This document shows positions 33,175-42,215 of a stretch of DNA of 64,000 nucleotides, one piece after another. The notes beneath the pieces were generated by a model. That model saw nothing but the letters and a program-made list of their open reading frames with translations. It searched no databases and was not told where the DNA came from. This DNA is from JAYFNU01 sp034933305 (lineage in GTDB: Bacteria; Bacillota; Clostridia; Oscillospirales; Ruminococcaceae), in NCBI GenBank assembly GCA_034933305.1, contig JAYFNU010000023.1, positions 5,009-69,008 of the forward strand, given 5' to 3'. Position 1 is the first letter of the stretch, and every line of letters begins with the position of its first letter. The translations under genes were made by a program, and so were the position numbers.

Positions 33175-34529
33175 TTTTCCATATCCTTTTTTCGGAGATT
33201 TGGGAGCGCGGCCGCAAAGACCGCGGCGCTTGCAAGAAGGCCCGCGAGCAAAGGGGAGACGCCGAACGGTTCGCCGAGCGCCCGCCACGCGAGCAGCGCG
33301 GCGGCCGCGGCGCCCGCCGACGCAAAGAAGAGGCGCTCCGGCGCGCTGCGCCCGCCGAGGGCGAACAGCAGCGGCACGAGCATCACGGGGCACCAGAAGC
33401 AATACGCTACTATCAGTATAGACAAAACGCCGTCAAATGCAAGCGCGAGGGCCAGCGCCGCACCGCCGCACGCGAAGCAGGCGAGGCGCAGCGCGCGGGC
33501 CTGCGCGCGGCCGCCGCCGCTGCCGGAAAAGACGTCGAGCGCCAGCGCGGCCGCGCACGCCGACAGAAACGCCCCGCCCGACGAAAGATAGACGCACAGC
33601 ATCGCGCCGAGCGCCAGCGCGCCCAGCGGAAAGGGGAGCGCCGCCGACAGCGCGGCCGGCAGCGCCTGCTGCGGGGTGCGCGCCGCGCCGAGGACGCGCG
33701 CCGCCGTGCCGAGCATCGAGCTGACGAAAAAGAAGGGCACGGACAGCGCCGCGGACAGCGCGCCGGCCGTGCGCGCGCGGTCGCCGGCCGCGCGCATCAG
33801 CCGGGACACGGCGGGCGGGCACAGCATCTCGCCGAGCATGAAGGTGAAAAACAGCGAGAGGAACGGCAGCGCCCGGCCGGCGGGGAACAGGCGGGAAAAG
33901 GAGGGCGGCAGACCTGCGTAGAGCCGCGCGGCGCCTCCGGCGCGCGCGAGCAGCACGGCGAGGGCGGCCGACGTGCACAGCAGCAGCGCGGGCACCTGGA
34001 TGGCGTCGCTGCGCAGCGCCGCGCGCGGCCCGCCCAGCGCCGTGTAGAGGATGACCGCGGCGAAGCCCGCCGCCGCGCACAGCCGCGCGTCGGCGCCGAA
34101 AACGTAGCCCGCGACCGCGCCGAAGGCGCCGATCTGCGCGCCCAGGACGCCCGTGCAGAACAGCACCGAGAGAAGGCCGGTGAAGCGCTTTGCCGTCGGC
34201 CCGAAGGCGGCGGCCATGAGATCGCCCGCCGTGCGCGCGCCGGGAAAGCGCGCGAGACGCCCCGCGGCGAACAGCGCGACGAGCAGCTGTCCCGCCGAAA
34301 AGCCGCACAGCGCCGCCGCGTTGCCGATCCCGGCGCAGAACCCCGCCTGCGCGTTGCCGAGCGAAAATCCGCCGCCGATGAAGCCCGCGCACAGCGACAT
34401 GACCGCCGCGAACAGCGACGGCGCAGCCCGCCGCCCGGCGTGGCCGCCCCGTTCCCGCCGCGCGAAGCCCGCGCCCGCCGCGAGCAGTCCCGCCGCGTAT
34501 AAAAGGATCACCGCCCGCTGCGCGTCCAT
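33171..34529 (-). CDS. SSS-like membrane transporter
   Basis: A 452-aa integral membrane protein with about 12-13 hydrophobic helices, extremely Ala- and Leu-rich. The pattern of the N-terminal half (LCAGFIGGGFSLGNAQAGF, then GFSAGQLLVALFAAGRLARF and the paired helices after it) resembles sodium:solute symporters and related LeuT-fold carriers. The substrate cannot be told. First gene of an overlapping unit with sppA and the RDD gene. GGGGG lies 6 nt before the ATG. Confidence 0.7.
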   Translation of the reverse strand: MDAQRAVILLYAAGLLAAGAGFARRERGGHAGRRAAPSLFAAVMSLCAGFIGGGFSLGNAQAGFCAGIGNAAALCGFSAGQLLVALFAAGRLARFPGARTAGDLMAAAFGPTAKRFTGLLSVLFCTGVLGAQIGAFGAVAGYVFGADARLCAAAGFAAVILYTALGGPRAALRSDAIQVPALLLCTSAALAVLLARAGGAARLYAGLPPSFSRLFPAGRALPFLSLFFTFMLGEMLCPPAVSRLMRAAGDRARTAGALSAALSVPFFFVSSMLGTAARVLGAARTPQQALPAALSAALPFPLGALALGAMLCVYLSSGGAFLSACAAALALDVFSGSGGGRAQARALRLACFACGGAALALALAFDGVLSILIVAYCFWCPVMLVPLLFALGGRSAPERLFFASAGAAAAALLAWRALGEPFGVSPLLAGLLASAAVFAAALPNLRKKDMEK

Positions 34530-34597
34530 CGCGCGCCCCCTTTTTGCTCTTTTTATAAGTATATTTGCGGCGGGGCCCGCGGATGAACGGCGGAGAA

Positions 34598-34626
34598 TTG
34601 ATTAATTGCGGCCCGTCTGATAAAAT
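34598..34626 (+). promoter_or_regulatory. Promoter of the amidotransferase gene
   Basis: TTGATT (34598-34603), a 17-bp spacer and TAAAAT (34621-34626), followed by AGAGG 7 nt before the ATG at 34680. Confidence 0.65.
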
Positions 34627-34679
34627 AATAAAGATAAAGCAGAGGACAACGAAAATTTACGTTAATAAGAGGTAAAGGT

Positions 34680-35795
34680 ATGAAATACTGCACCCGCTGC
34701 GTCATGCCGGACACGCGCCCGGGCATCACGTTCGATGAAAACGGAGTCTGCTGCGCCTGCACGCATTACGACGGCCGCAAGAAGATCGACTGGGACAAGC
34801 GCATGGAGGAGTTCAAGGCGCTGTGCGACAAGTACCGCGGCATGAACGGCCCCGGCGGCTACGACTGCGCGGTCGCCGTCTCCGGCGGCAAGGACAGCCA
34901 TTTCCAGGTGCACATGCTCAAGGAAGTCATGGGCATGAACCCCATCCTCTTCTCCGTCGAGGACAATTTCCCGATGACCGAGGCGGGCAAGCACAACCTC
35001 AAGAACATCAGCGAGGCCTTCGGCTGCACCATCATCAGCTGCAAGCCCGACATCCGGGCGCAGAAGATCCTCATGCGCAAGATGTTCGAAAAATACGGCA
35101 AGCCGACATGGTATGTCGACCGGCTCATCTACACCTTCCCGCTGCATATGGCGGTCAAGTTCAACACCCCGCTGCTGTGCTACGGCGAGAACGTCAGCTT
35201 CGAATACGGCGGCGTCAACGCCGAGGAGACCTACTCCGCGAAGGAACAGGTCAACAACGGCGTCGCCATCGGCATCGGCATGGACGAGCTCGTGGGCGAC
35301 GGCGTCACGGAAAAGGATCTCTCGCTGACGCTCGCGCCGACGCCCGCCGAGATGGACAGGCTCGACCCGTTCTATCTCAGCTATTTCGTCGACTGGAACA
35401 GCTTCCGCAACTATGAGTTCGCGAAGAGCCGCGGCTTCCACGACCTCACGCACGAGTGGGACCGCACCCACCACGTCGAGAATTTCGACCAGATCGACTC
35501 CCGGGCGTATCTCGTGCACAGCTGGCTCAAGTATCCGAAATTCGGCCATGCGGCGGCGACCGACTACGGCGCGCGCGCGGTGCGCTACGGTCTCATCACC
35601 CGCGACGAGGCGATAAAGCTCGTCAAGGAGCACGACCACGCGCTCGATCCGCTGTGCGTGCGGGACTTCTGCGAGTTCCTCGGCTATACCGAGACCGAAT
35701 TCTGGGCCATCGTCGACAAGTTCTACAACCGCGACATCTTCGAGAAGAACGAGCTCGGCCGCTGGGTGCTCAAGGAGCCCGTCTGGAAAAAATAA
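34680..35795 (+). CDS. N-acetyl sugar amidotransferase (WbpG/PseA-type)
   Basis: A 371-aa PP-loop ATPase-family enzyme. It starts with a Cys-rich element (YCTRCVMPDTRP and CCACTHYD), then the PP-loop AVSGGKDSHFQ near residues 65-76, and the family-typical stretch LLCYGENVSFEYGGV. Homologues convert an N-acetyl group of a nucleotide sugar to an acetamidino group for surface polysaccharide or flagellin glycan. WbpG-type enzymes normally work with HisH/HisF-like ammonia-supplying partners, which are not in this window. Heads the glycan cluster but has its own promoter and terminator. Confidence 0.85.
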   Translation: MKYCTRCVMPDTRPGITFDENGVCCACTHYDGRKKIDWDKRMEEFKALCDKYRGMNGPGGYDCAVAVSGGKDSHFQVHMLKEVMGMNPILFSVEDNFPMTEAGKHNLKNISEAFGCTIISCKPDIRAQKILMRKMFEKYGKPTWYVDRLIYTFPLHMAVKFNTPLLCYGENVSFEYGGVNAEETYSAKEQVNNGVAIGIGMDELVGDGVTEKDLSLTLAPTPAEMDRLDPFYLSYFVDWNSFRNYEFAKSRGFHDLTHEWDRTHHVENFDQIDSRAYLVHSWLKYPKFGHAAATDYGARAVRYGLITRDEAIKLVKEHDHALDPLCVRDFCEFLGYTETEFWAIVDKFYNRDIFEKNELGRWVLKEPVWKK

Positions 35796-35802
35796 GAAAA
35801 GA

Positions 35803-35829
35803 AGCCCGGCTTCCGCAGCCGGGCTTTTT
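35803..35829 (+). terminator. Terminator after the amidotransferase gene
   Basis: AGCCCGGCT (35803-35811) and AGCCGGGCT (35817-35825) form a 9-bp stem with a 5-nt loop and T tract. It ends about 10 nt before the next ATG, so read-through may feed the glycosyltransferases. Confidence 0.85.
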
Positions 35830-35839
35830 CGGAGAAATC

Positions 35840-36895
35840 ATGGAATATAAAGTCAGCGTCATCCTCCCCGCGTACAACGCCGAAAAGACCCTTGAGCGGG
35901 CGTTCCTTTCGGTGAAAAACCAGACGATGGGATTTGAGAATATCGAGCTGCTGCTGTGCGACGACTGCTCGACGGACGGCAGCTGGGCGATGATCCGGTC
36001 GCTCGCGGAAAAATATCCGAACGTGGCCGCGCTGCGCACGCAGAAGAACAGCGGCGCCGCGGGCGCGCCGCGCAATCTCGGGCTCGGGGCCGCGTCGGCG
36101 CCGTACGTCATGTTCCTCGACGCCGACGACGTCTATGAGCCGCAGATGGTCGAGACGCTGTATGCGGCGATGCGGGAGAACGGGCGCCTCGATACGGCAT
36201 CGGTGAATTTCAGGCTCTCCGACAGCAGAAAAGGTTTTTTCCCTTACAAAGGGGACGCCTTTTTTTCCGCGGAGCGGTTCATATCGAAGGACAGCCCGTT
36301 TTTATGCGCCTTTTGGGCGAAGATCTACAGAAATGATCTGATTCTGAAACACGGGCTGCGGTTTTACGAGGGCGTCACCGCAGAGGACGTCGTTTTTCTG
36401 CAGATGTATCTCGGCGTCTGCGGCTGCGGGCTGTATATAGACAAGCCGCTGTATATCTACACGGAGGACGCAACGTCCATTTCCCACTGCGAGAGCGAAT
36501 TTTTCCATGTGACAAGAGGGGCGTGCTGGGCGATGGCGATCCGGGATCGCTGCGCATGGATCGCGCGGTATGAAGCGCAGTGTCACATAACGGATCAGTG
36601 TATCGACGCTCTCATCCGCAACCGGAATCTGACGCGGGAGCAATTGCTGCGGGCGCTGTACGGCCTGCGGCCGCTGTGCGTTTTCGGCGAGCAGAACGAC
36701 CTGCCGCTGACTTCGGCGCAGGCAAGGATATTGCGCTATGATCTCGCCTTTGAGGATGAGAAAAAGACCGAGCTCGATTTTTTGCAGCTGCGCGAGCTGC
36801 ACGCGCAGCAGCAGCGGGAGCTTGACGGTATTTTCAGCTCGACCACGTGGAAAGTCGCGTCGGGGCTGCAGAAGCTGCTGTTTTGGAGAAAGTGA
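35840..36895 (+). CDS. GT2-family glycosyltransferase
   Basis: A 351-aa inverting glycosyltransferase with a GT-A fold: VSVILPAYNAEKTLERA at the nucleotide-binding start, LLLCDDCSTDGS, and the metal-binding DxD region as FLDADDVYEP. The acceptor half contains AFWAKIYRNDLI and TAEDVVFLQMYL. The last residues read STTWKVASGLQKLLFWRK, a motif shared with the next two glycosyltransferase types. ATG at 35840 has GGAG 5 nt upstream. Probably adds a sugar to a surface glycan; donor unknown. The next gene overlaps it by 1 nt. Confidence 0.88.
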   Translation: MEYKVSVILPAYNAEKTLERAFLSVKNQTMGFENIELLLCDDCSTDGSWAMIRSLAEKYPNVAALRTQKNSGAAGAPRNLGLGAASAPYVMFLDADDVYEPQMVETLYAAMRENGRLDTASVNFRLSDSRKGFFPYKGDAFFSAERFISKDSPFLCAFWAKIYRNDLILKHGLRFYEGVTAEDVVFLQMYLGVCGCGLYIDKPLYIYTEDATSISHCESEFFHVTRGACWAMAIRDRCAWIARYEAQCHITDQCIDALIRNRNLTREQLLRALYGLRPLCVFGEQNDLPLTSAQARILRYDLAFEDEKKTELDFLQLRELHAQQQRELDGIFSSTTWKVASGLQKLLFWRK

Positions 36896-37968
36896 TGGGA
36901 TACAAGGTCAGCGTCGTCATCCCCGTCTACAACGCCGAGAAGACCCTGCCGCGCGCCGTTCGTTCGGTTGTCGGACAGACCGTCGGCTTTGAGAATATCG
37001 AGCTGCTGCTGTGCGACGACTGCTCGGCGGACGGCAGCTGGGCGATGATTCAAAAGCTCGCAAAGGCACACCCGAACGTCGTCGCGCTGCGTATGGAGAA
37101 AAGCAATCGCTCCGCCGGCGCGCCGCGGAACGAGGCGCTGCGCCGCGCGACGGCGCCGTACGTCATGTTCCTCGACGCCGACGACGAGTTTTCGCCGGCG
37201 GCCGCGGCGCTGCTGCTGCGCGAGATGCAGACCGGAAAATACGACATCGTCGGCGGCAATTTCGCCGTAGTGCCGCTGGATCCCCGGTGCGCGAAACAGG
37301 TCATCCTGGACACGGCCCCGGCCGAATACCGCTTCCCCGCAGCGGACGGCCGCTGCCTGCTGGTCGGCCATTTCTGCTGCATGCTGTATAAAACGGAGCT
37401 CATCCGCAGCAGACAGATCACCTTCGGCAGCGGAATCATCGCCGAGGACTCGATGTTTCTCGCGCGCTATCTGCTGTCGTGCAGGACCGGAAAATATATC
37501 GGCGATGTGGTCCACATCGTCCACGAGACGGCGAATTCCGCGTCGCGCACGGTCGACATGCGGTTTTATCTGGACGCGGCGCAGGCATTTAAAATGATCT
37601 ACGCCCTGTACGACACGCCGGAAAAGCTCGGCTGGCTGAAGGGGTATCCCTGCGCGACGATTTACATTCTGACGCTCAGCAGGGATGCGGACCGCACACC
37701 GGAAGAAGTGGAGACGATCCTCGCCGCCTGGTGGCCCGCGCTGCGCTTCAACGCCGAAAACGACGTGCCCACTTGGGCGCCCGTCATGCGGGTGATGCTG
37801 CGGGACGCCGCGCAGGACGATCGGGCGGCCGCGCTGTTTCACCTTGCGCAGTTCCGGGCGCTTGAAGCGGAGCGCGCGCAGCAGCTGTCGGATATCTTCG
37901 GCTCCACAACGTGGAAGGCGGCGTCCTGGCTGCAGAAGCTCAGCTTTTTGAAAAGGGCGAAACGATAG
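36895..37968 (+). CDS. GT2-family glycosyltransferase (paralogue of its neighbour)
   Basis: A 357-aa paralogue of the preceding gene, nearly identical at the N-terminus (VSVVIPVYNAEKTLPRA, NIELLLCDDCSADGSWAM, FLDADDEFSP) but strongly diverged in the acceptor-binding half. That pattern fits tandem duplication followed by change of acceptor. The C-terminal tail again reads STTWKAASWLQKLSF. The ATG overlaps the previous TGA (TGATG), implying coupled translation. Confidence 0.88.
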   Translation: MGYKVSVVIPVYNAEKTLPRAVRSVVGQTVGFENIELLLCDDCSADGSWAMIQKLAKAHPNVVALRMEKSNRSAGAPRNEALRRATAPYVMFLDADDEFSPAAAALLLREMQTGKYDIVGGNFAVVPLDPRCAKQVILDTAPAEYRFPAADGRCLLVGHFCCMLYKTELIRSRQITFGSGIIAEDSMFLARYLLSCRTGKYIGDVVHIVHETANSASRTVDMRFYLDAAQAFKMIYALYDTPEKLGWLKGYPCATIYILTLSRDADRTPEEVETILAAWWPALRFNAENDVPTWAPVMRVMLRDAAQDDRAAALFHLAQFRALEAERAQQLSDIFGSTTWKAASWLQKLSFLKRAKR

Positions 37969-37984
37969 AGGGAAGGGCGAGGTC

Positions 37985-39100
37985 ATGAAAGTATTATCTG
38001 TGTTCGGCACGCGTCCGGAAGCGATAAAGATGTGCCCCCTGGTGCGCACGCTCAAAACCTGCGACGGACTCGAATCTCTCGTGTGCACAACGGGTCAGCA
38101 TCGGGAAATGCTGTCTCAGGTGCTGAGCGTTTTCGGCGTGAAGCCCGACTATGAGATCGACCTGATGACGGAGAACCAGTCGCTGACTGCCATCACGACG
38201 GGCGTGCTGAACGAACTGCAGAACGTGCTGGAAGAATGCAGGCCGGACATCGTGCTTGTCCACGGGGATACGACGACGAGCTTTGCCGCGGCGCTTGCCG
38301 CGTTTTATCGCAGGATCCCCGTCGGACACGTGGAGGCCGGCCTTCGCACATGGGATCGCTATGCGCCCTACCCCGAGGAAATGAACCGCCAGCTGACGGG
38401 CCGCATCGCCCAGTACCATTTCGCTCCGACGCAGCGCGCGGCGGAGAATCTCAGAAAGGAGGGCGTCGTCGGGGACGTCTTTGTCACGGGGAACACCGTC
38501 ATCGACGCGTTTGCGACGACCGTCCGCCCCGATTATGTGTTCAGGGAGCCCGCCCTGCGCAGGCTCGATTTCAGCAAAAAGGTCATTTTGCTCACCGCCC
38601 ACCGCAGGGAGAATCTCGGCGCGCCGCTGCGCGAGATCTGCGGCGCCGCGAAAGAGCTCTGCGCGCGCGGGGACGTGACGGTCGTTTATCCCGTCCATTT
38701 GAATCCCGCCGTGCGCGAGACCGTTTTCGATGTGCTGCGCGGCACCGAAAACTGCGTCCTGACGGATCCCGTCGACGTGATGGACATGCACAACCTGCTG
38801 AGCAGATGCTACATGGTTCTGACGGATTCGGGCGGGCTCCAGGAGGAGGCGCCGCACTTCGGCAAGCCGGTCCTCGTCCTGCGGGAGCAGACGGAGCGGC
38901 CGGAAGCCGTTGAGGCGGGGACCGTGCGCGTCGTCGGCACCCGCAGGGAGGCGATCCTTGCGGCGGCGACGGAGCTGCTGACGGATGCGCAGGCCTACAG
39001 AAAGATGAGCAGGGCGGTCAACCCGTACGGGGACGGCAAAGCGAGCGGGCGCATCGCGAAGATCCTGTGCGCGATCGCGTCACCGAAGGAGGACCTATGA
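37985..39100 (+). CDS. wecB: UDP-N-acetylglucosamine 2-epimerase (non-hydrolysing)
   Basis: A 371-aa enzyme interconverting UDP-GlcNAc and UDP-ManNAc. Family signatures are MKVLSVFGTRPEAIKMCP, TGQHREML, LVHGDTTTSFAAALAAFY, HVEAGLRTWDRYAPYPEEMN, LTAHRRENLG, YPVHLNPAVRE and DSGGLQEEAPHFGKP, all in order and at full length. UDP-ManNAc suggests a teichoic-acid-like linkage or ManNAc-containing capsule in this cluster. It lies 16 nt after the second GT2 gene and overlaps the next by 4 nt. Confidence 0.93.
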   Translation: MKVLSVFGTRPEAIKMCPLVRTLKTCDGLESLVCTTGQHREMLSQVLSVFGVKPDYEIDLMTENQSLTAITTGVLNELQNVLEECRPDIVLVHGDTTTSFAAALAAFYRRIPVGHVEAGLRTWDRYAPYPEEMNRQLTGRIAQYHFAPTQRAAENLRKEGVVGDVFVTGNTVIDAFATTVRPDYVFREPALRRLDFSKKVILLTAHRRENLGAPLREICGAAKELCARGDVTVVYPVHLNPAVRETVFDVLRGTENCVLTDPVDVMDMHNLLSRCYMVLTDSGGLQEEAPHFGKPVLVLREQTERPEAVEAGTVRVVGTRREAILAAATELLTDAQAYRKMSRAVNPYGDGKASGRIAKILCAIASPKEDL

Positions 39101-40464
39101 ACATACTGATCGCAACGAGACAATTCACAGGCGGCGGCCTCGAGCAGCATCTCGATATCCTGTCGCAGACGCTGCTCTCGAAAGGGCACAGGCTGACCTT
39201 CTGCGTCTCAAAGTACGAGCCGCGCTGCGTCCCCTCCTTCGCGGCGCATTGCCGCATGGAGACGGGATTCCGCTTCGGGACGGGGATGCATTATTCGGTC
39301 GATGAATTCCGCGCGGACACGGAACGCCTGCGGGCGATCGTGCGCGAAGAAAAGATCGACGTCATCAGCGCGCATCCGGCGATCTGCGCCGTGACGTTTG
39401 CGGGCGTCCTGGAGCGCGTGCCGGTCGCCGTGACGCTGCACGGGGACGGCTCGGTCAACTTTACGGAGTATACGGTGGATACCGCGCTGTTTTATCAGGC
39501 GATGGAATCGGTGTTCTCGCATATATTCGCCGTCAGCGACACGGTCGCCGGCGTCGCCGGAAAGCTGTGCGGCACGCCGGTCAGCATCCTGCGCAATCCC
39601 GCAAAGACCCAAATGCTGCGCCGGCCCGCGCCGGATCAAAAGATCTGGGCGCTTGCGTCCCGTTTGGACGACGACGCGTACGAAGGGATATGCGCATTTT
39701 TCGACTGGCTCCCGTCGCTCGACATAGACCGGCTGTTGGTTTTCGGGGCGGGCACGCGCGAGACGGAACTGCGCGCGCGCGCCGCGCAAACGGGCGCGGA
39801 TAAAAAGATCGAATGGCGCGGATATGATGTGAACTGGCTTTCGGCGAGCGGGGGATGCTACGGCGTCGTGGGCGCCTGCCGCACGGCGATCGAGGCGATG
39901 GCGGCGGGCTATCCCGTCCTGCTGCTGCATTCGGCGGGCAATCCCTGCGGCCTTGTCGACGCCGCCGTGTACGCGCGGGGCCGGGAGCAGAATTTCAGCG
40001 ACCGCTATCTCGAGCCGCTCGCGGACATCGCCGGCCTGCAGCAGCAGCTGGAAAAATGTTATCGCGACCCGGCGCCGTATCTTATGTATGGAAATGCGGC
40101 GCTCGATTATGCGGCTGAGGCCGTCTGCGCCGACTTTACGGAGCATATTGAGACGCTGCAGCCGCGCCCGTGCGCGATCTTCGAACGCTTCTACGCGTCG
40201 CTGGACGAAGTCGGCGGCAGCCTCCCGCTTTTCACGAGCTTTGCCGTATTCGAAAAGCTGCGCGATACCTTTAATTACATGAACATTCTGCCGGCGGTCA
40301 AGGCGCTGCTGGTGTCCGCCAACGAGCTGTATTCGGTCGAGCAAAGCAAACAGACGCTTGAAGCAATTGAGGCTTCGACGACGTGGCGCGTCAGCCTCGG
40401 CCTGCAAAAAGCCGCGCAGAGACTGGGACTTGACCGGCTCAAACGGCGCTTCGGATCAAAATGA
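39097..40464 (+). CDS. Glycosyltransferase, GT-B fold (GT4-like)
   Basis: A 455-aa protein. It begins MNILIATRQFTGGGLEQHLD, the usual GT-B opening with its glycine loop, and continues with AVTLHGDGSVNF, HIFAVSDTVAGVAG, and a C-domain stretch YGVVGACRTAIEAMAAGYPVL that corresponds to the donor-binding EX7E-like region (A-x-EAMAAG-P). A helical extension of about 120 residues ends with STTWRVSLGLQKAAQRL, the same tail motif as in the GT2 pair. ATG at 39097 overlaps the wecB stop. Confidence 0.8.
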   Translation: MNILIATRQFTGGGLEQHLDILSQTLLSKGHRLTFCVSKYEPRCVPSFAAHCRMETGFRFGTGMHYSVDEFRADTERLRAIVREEKIDVISAHPAICAVTFAGVLERVPVAVTLHGDGSVNFTEYTVDTALFYQAMESVFSHIFAVSDTVAGVAGKLCGTPVSILRNPAKTQMLRRPAPDQKIWALASRLDDDAYEGICAFFDWLPSLDIDRLLVFGAGTRETELRARAAQTGADKKIEWRGYDVNWLSASGGCYGVVGACRTAIEAMAAGYPVLLLHSAGNPCGLVDAAVYARGREQNFSDRYLEPLADIAGLQQQLEKCYRDPAPYLMYGNAALDYAAEAVCADFTEHIETLQPRPCAIFERFYASLDEVGGSLPLFTSFAVFEKLRDTFNYMNILPAVKALLVSANELYSVEQSKQTLEAIEASTTWRVSLGLQKAAQRLGLDRLKRRFGSK

Positions 40465-40474
40465 CGGGAGGCTG

Positions 40475-41800
40475 ATGGACGGCGTGGAAAAAGAGCGGAT
40501 AAAACAGACGGAGACATGGTTTCTGGACACCGTCGCCGACCCGCTGGGGGCGCTGCCCTCGTATGAGCCGGAGCTGCCGCTGCGCTCGCTGCTCAAACAG
40601 CTGCGGGAGCGGCTGCTGCAGAGATGCGCGCCCCGGAGCTGGAGAGAGCGGTATTACAGCGCGCGGCCGGTCGACGACGGCGTCGCGGCGGCGCTGCGGA
40701 AGCATCTTCAGGCGCTGAAAGAAAACGGGGAACAACCGATCGCCGTGCTCGCGCCGCGCCCCGGCGACGCGACGCTGTCCGCATCGGACGGCTATATGCG
40801 GCGGGTGGCCGCGGTCGACCGGAGCATACTGAGCGGGCATCCGCGTGTGTATCTGTACGATTCTCCCTACTGGAACACGACAAGACTGCGCGCGTTTTAT
40901 CACGCGCCGGGCGAATACAGCGTGATCTTCAACGGGGCCTACGCGTCGCACCGCGCTTTCGCCGCCTCCCTCATTGCGGCGTGCAGCACCTGCTATATTC
41001 AAAGCGTCCTTCGCGTCCTGCACGCGGGCGAGGTCATGCGCGAGCTGCTGGATGTGAAGGATGTGCGGTACATTCTCGACATGCACGGGACGGTGCCCGC
41101 GGAATTCGCGCTGAACGGCGACGCGGAAAGCGCCCGCGCAGCAGACGAGGCGGAGCGCCTGTGCGCGCAGAAGTGTTCGCTGTTCGTGACGGTCAACGAG
41201 GCGTCGGCCGATTATCTGCGCGCGCGCGGGGAGGACGTCGCCGCGGTCGCCTGCCCCCTGTTCGATATGCCGCAGGCGTGCGCGGAGAAAGCGCCGGGAG
41301 AAGCGCCGGCGGTCATCTATGCGGGTGGACTTCAGGCCTGGCAGTGCATTGACGAGATGGTCGCCGCCGTGCGCGCGTGCGCCGACGGAACGCTGCGGTA
41401 TATGTTTCTTGTGAGCGATCCGCCGGCGCTGCGGGAGAAGCTCGGGGACGTTGCCGCGCAGGTGCTGTCCGTTGCGCCGCAGGAGATGCCGGCGTATTAC
41501 CGGCAAGCGCGGTACGGCTTTCTGCTCAGGCAGGACAACGACGTCAACCGGTATGCCTGTCCGACAAAGCTGCTCGAGTATCTGGCATGGGGCATCATCC
41601 CCATCCTTCATTCGGCGGACATCGGAGATTTTGCGGCATTCGGCATGCGGTATATAACGAAGGATGCATACGTGCGCGGGCAGCTGCCGTCCGAAAGCGA
41701 GCGCGCGGCGATGGCGAAAGACAATATCGCGGTCCTCGGCAGGATCAGGGCGCAGGCGGCGCGCGGGGAAGAACAGCTGAAAAAGATCCTGTGTGAATAG
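40475..41800 (+). CDS. Probable glycosyltransferase (GT4-like)
   Basis: A 441-aa protein, last of the glycan cluster. The first 110 residues are helical and charged. From about 110 it has a GT-B-like pattern (YILDMHGTVPAEFALNG, LFVTVNEASADYLRARG, PAVIYAGGLQAWQCIDEM, and CPTKLLEYLAWGIIPI for the donor-site helix). It lacks the STTW tail seen in its neighbours. ATG at 40475 follows GGGAGG by only 3 nt, so the GTG 9 nt later is an alternative. Confidence 0.72.
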   Translation: MDGVEKERIKQTETWFLDTVADPLGALPSYEPELPLRSLLKQLRERLLQRCAPRSWRERYYSARPVDDGVAAALRKHLQALKENGEQPIAVLAPRPGDATLSASDGYMRRVAAVDRSILSGHPRVYLYDSPYWNTTRLRAFYHAPGEYSVIFNGAYASHRAFAASLIAACSTCYIQSVLRVLHAGEVMRELLDVKDVRYILDMHGTVPAEFALNGDAESARAADEAERLCAQKCSLFVTVNEASADYLRARGEDVAAVACPLFDMPQACAEKAPGEAPAVIYAGGLQAWQCIDEMVAAVRACADGTLRYMFLVSDPPALREKLGDVAAQVLSVAPQEMPAYYRQARYGFLLRQDNDVNRYACPTKLLEYLAWGIIPILHSADIGDFAAFGMRYITKDAYVRGQLPSESERAAMAKDNIAVLGRIRAQAARGEEQLKKILCE

Positions 41801-41840
41801 CAAAAAGACTTCGCGGTACAATAACCGCGAAGTCTTTTTG
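41801..41840. terminator. Strong bidirectional hairpin before spoVAE
   Basis: CAAAAAGACTTCGCGGT (41801-41817) pairs perfectly with ACCGCGAAGTCTTTTTG (41824-41840) around ACAATA. The 17-bp stem ends in A/T tracts. GGAGGG of spoVAE begins 2 nt later. Confidence 0.85.
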
Positions 41841-41854
41841 CTGGAGGGAAATCC

Positions 41855-42211
41855 ATGGATTATATAAAGGCCTTCCTCGTCGGCGGCTTTATCTGCTTCA
41901 TCGGGCAGATCCTCATCGACTACACCAAGCTCACGCCCGCGCGCATCCTCACGAGCTTCGTCGTGGCGGGCGTCGTCCTCAGCGCGCTGGGGCTGTACGG
42001 GCCCATCGCCGAATTCGGCGGCGCGGGCGCGACGGTGCCCATCGTCGGCTTCGGGCATCTGCTGTTCGAGGGCGTCAAAGACGCCGTCGCCGAAAGCGGC
42101 CTGTCCGGCGCGATCACGGGGGGACTCGCCGCCGCCGCGGGCGGCATCTCGATGTCGCTCATGTGCGGGCTTGTCGTGGCGCTGCTGTTCAAATCGAAGG
42201 ATCAGAGCTGA
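41855..42211 (+). CDS. spoVAE: Stage V sporulation protein AE (SpoVAE-like)
   Basis: A 118-aa membrane protein with four hydrophobic stretches. It opens MDYIKAFLVGGFICFIGQIL then DYTKLTPARILTSFVVAGV, and has the GFGHLLFEGVKDAV and GITGGL-like segments of SpoVAE proteins. In the SpoVA channel of spore formers this subunit takes part in dipicolinic acid uptake and release. It is usually next to spoVAC and spoVAD, but here it stands alone. No forespore promoter is obvious between the hairpin and the start. Confidence 0.88.
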   Translation: MDYIKAFLVGGFICFIGQILIDYTKLTPARILTSFVVAGVVLSALGLYGPIAEFGGAGATVPIVGFGHLLFEGVKDAVAESGLSGAITGGLAAAAGGISMSLMCGLVVALLFKSKDQS

Positions 42212-42215
42212 AGAG

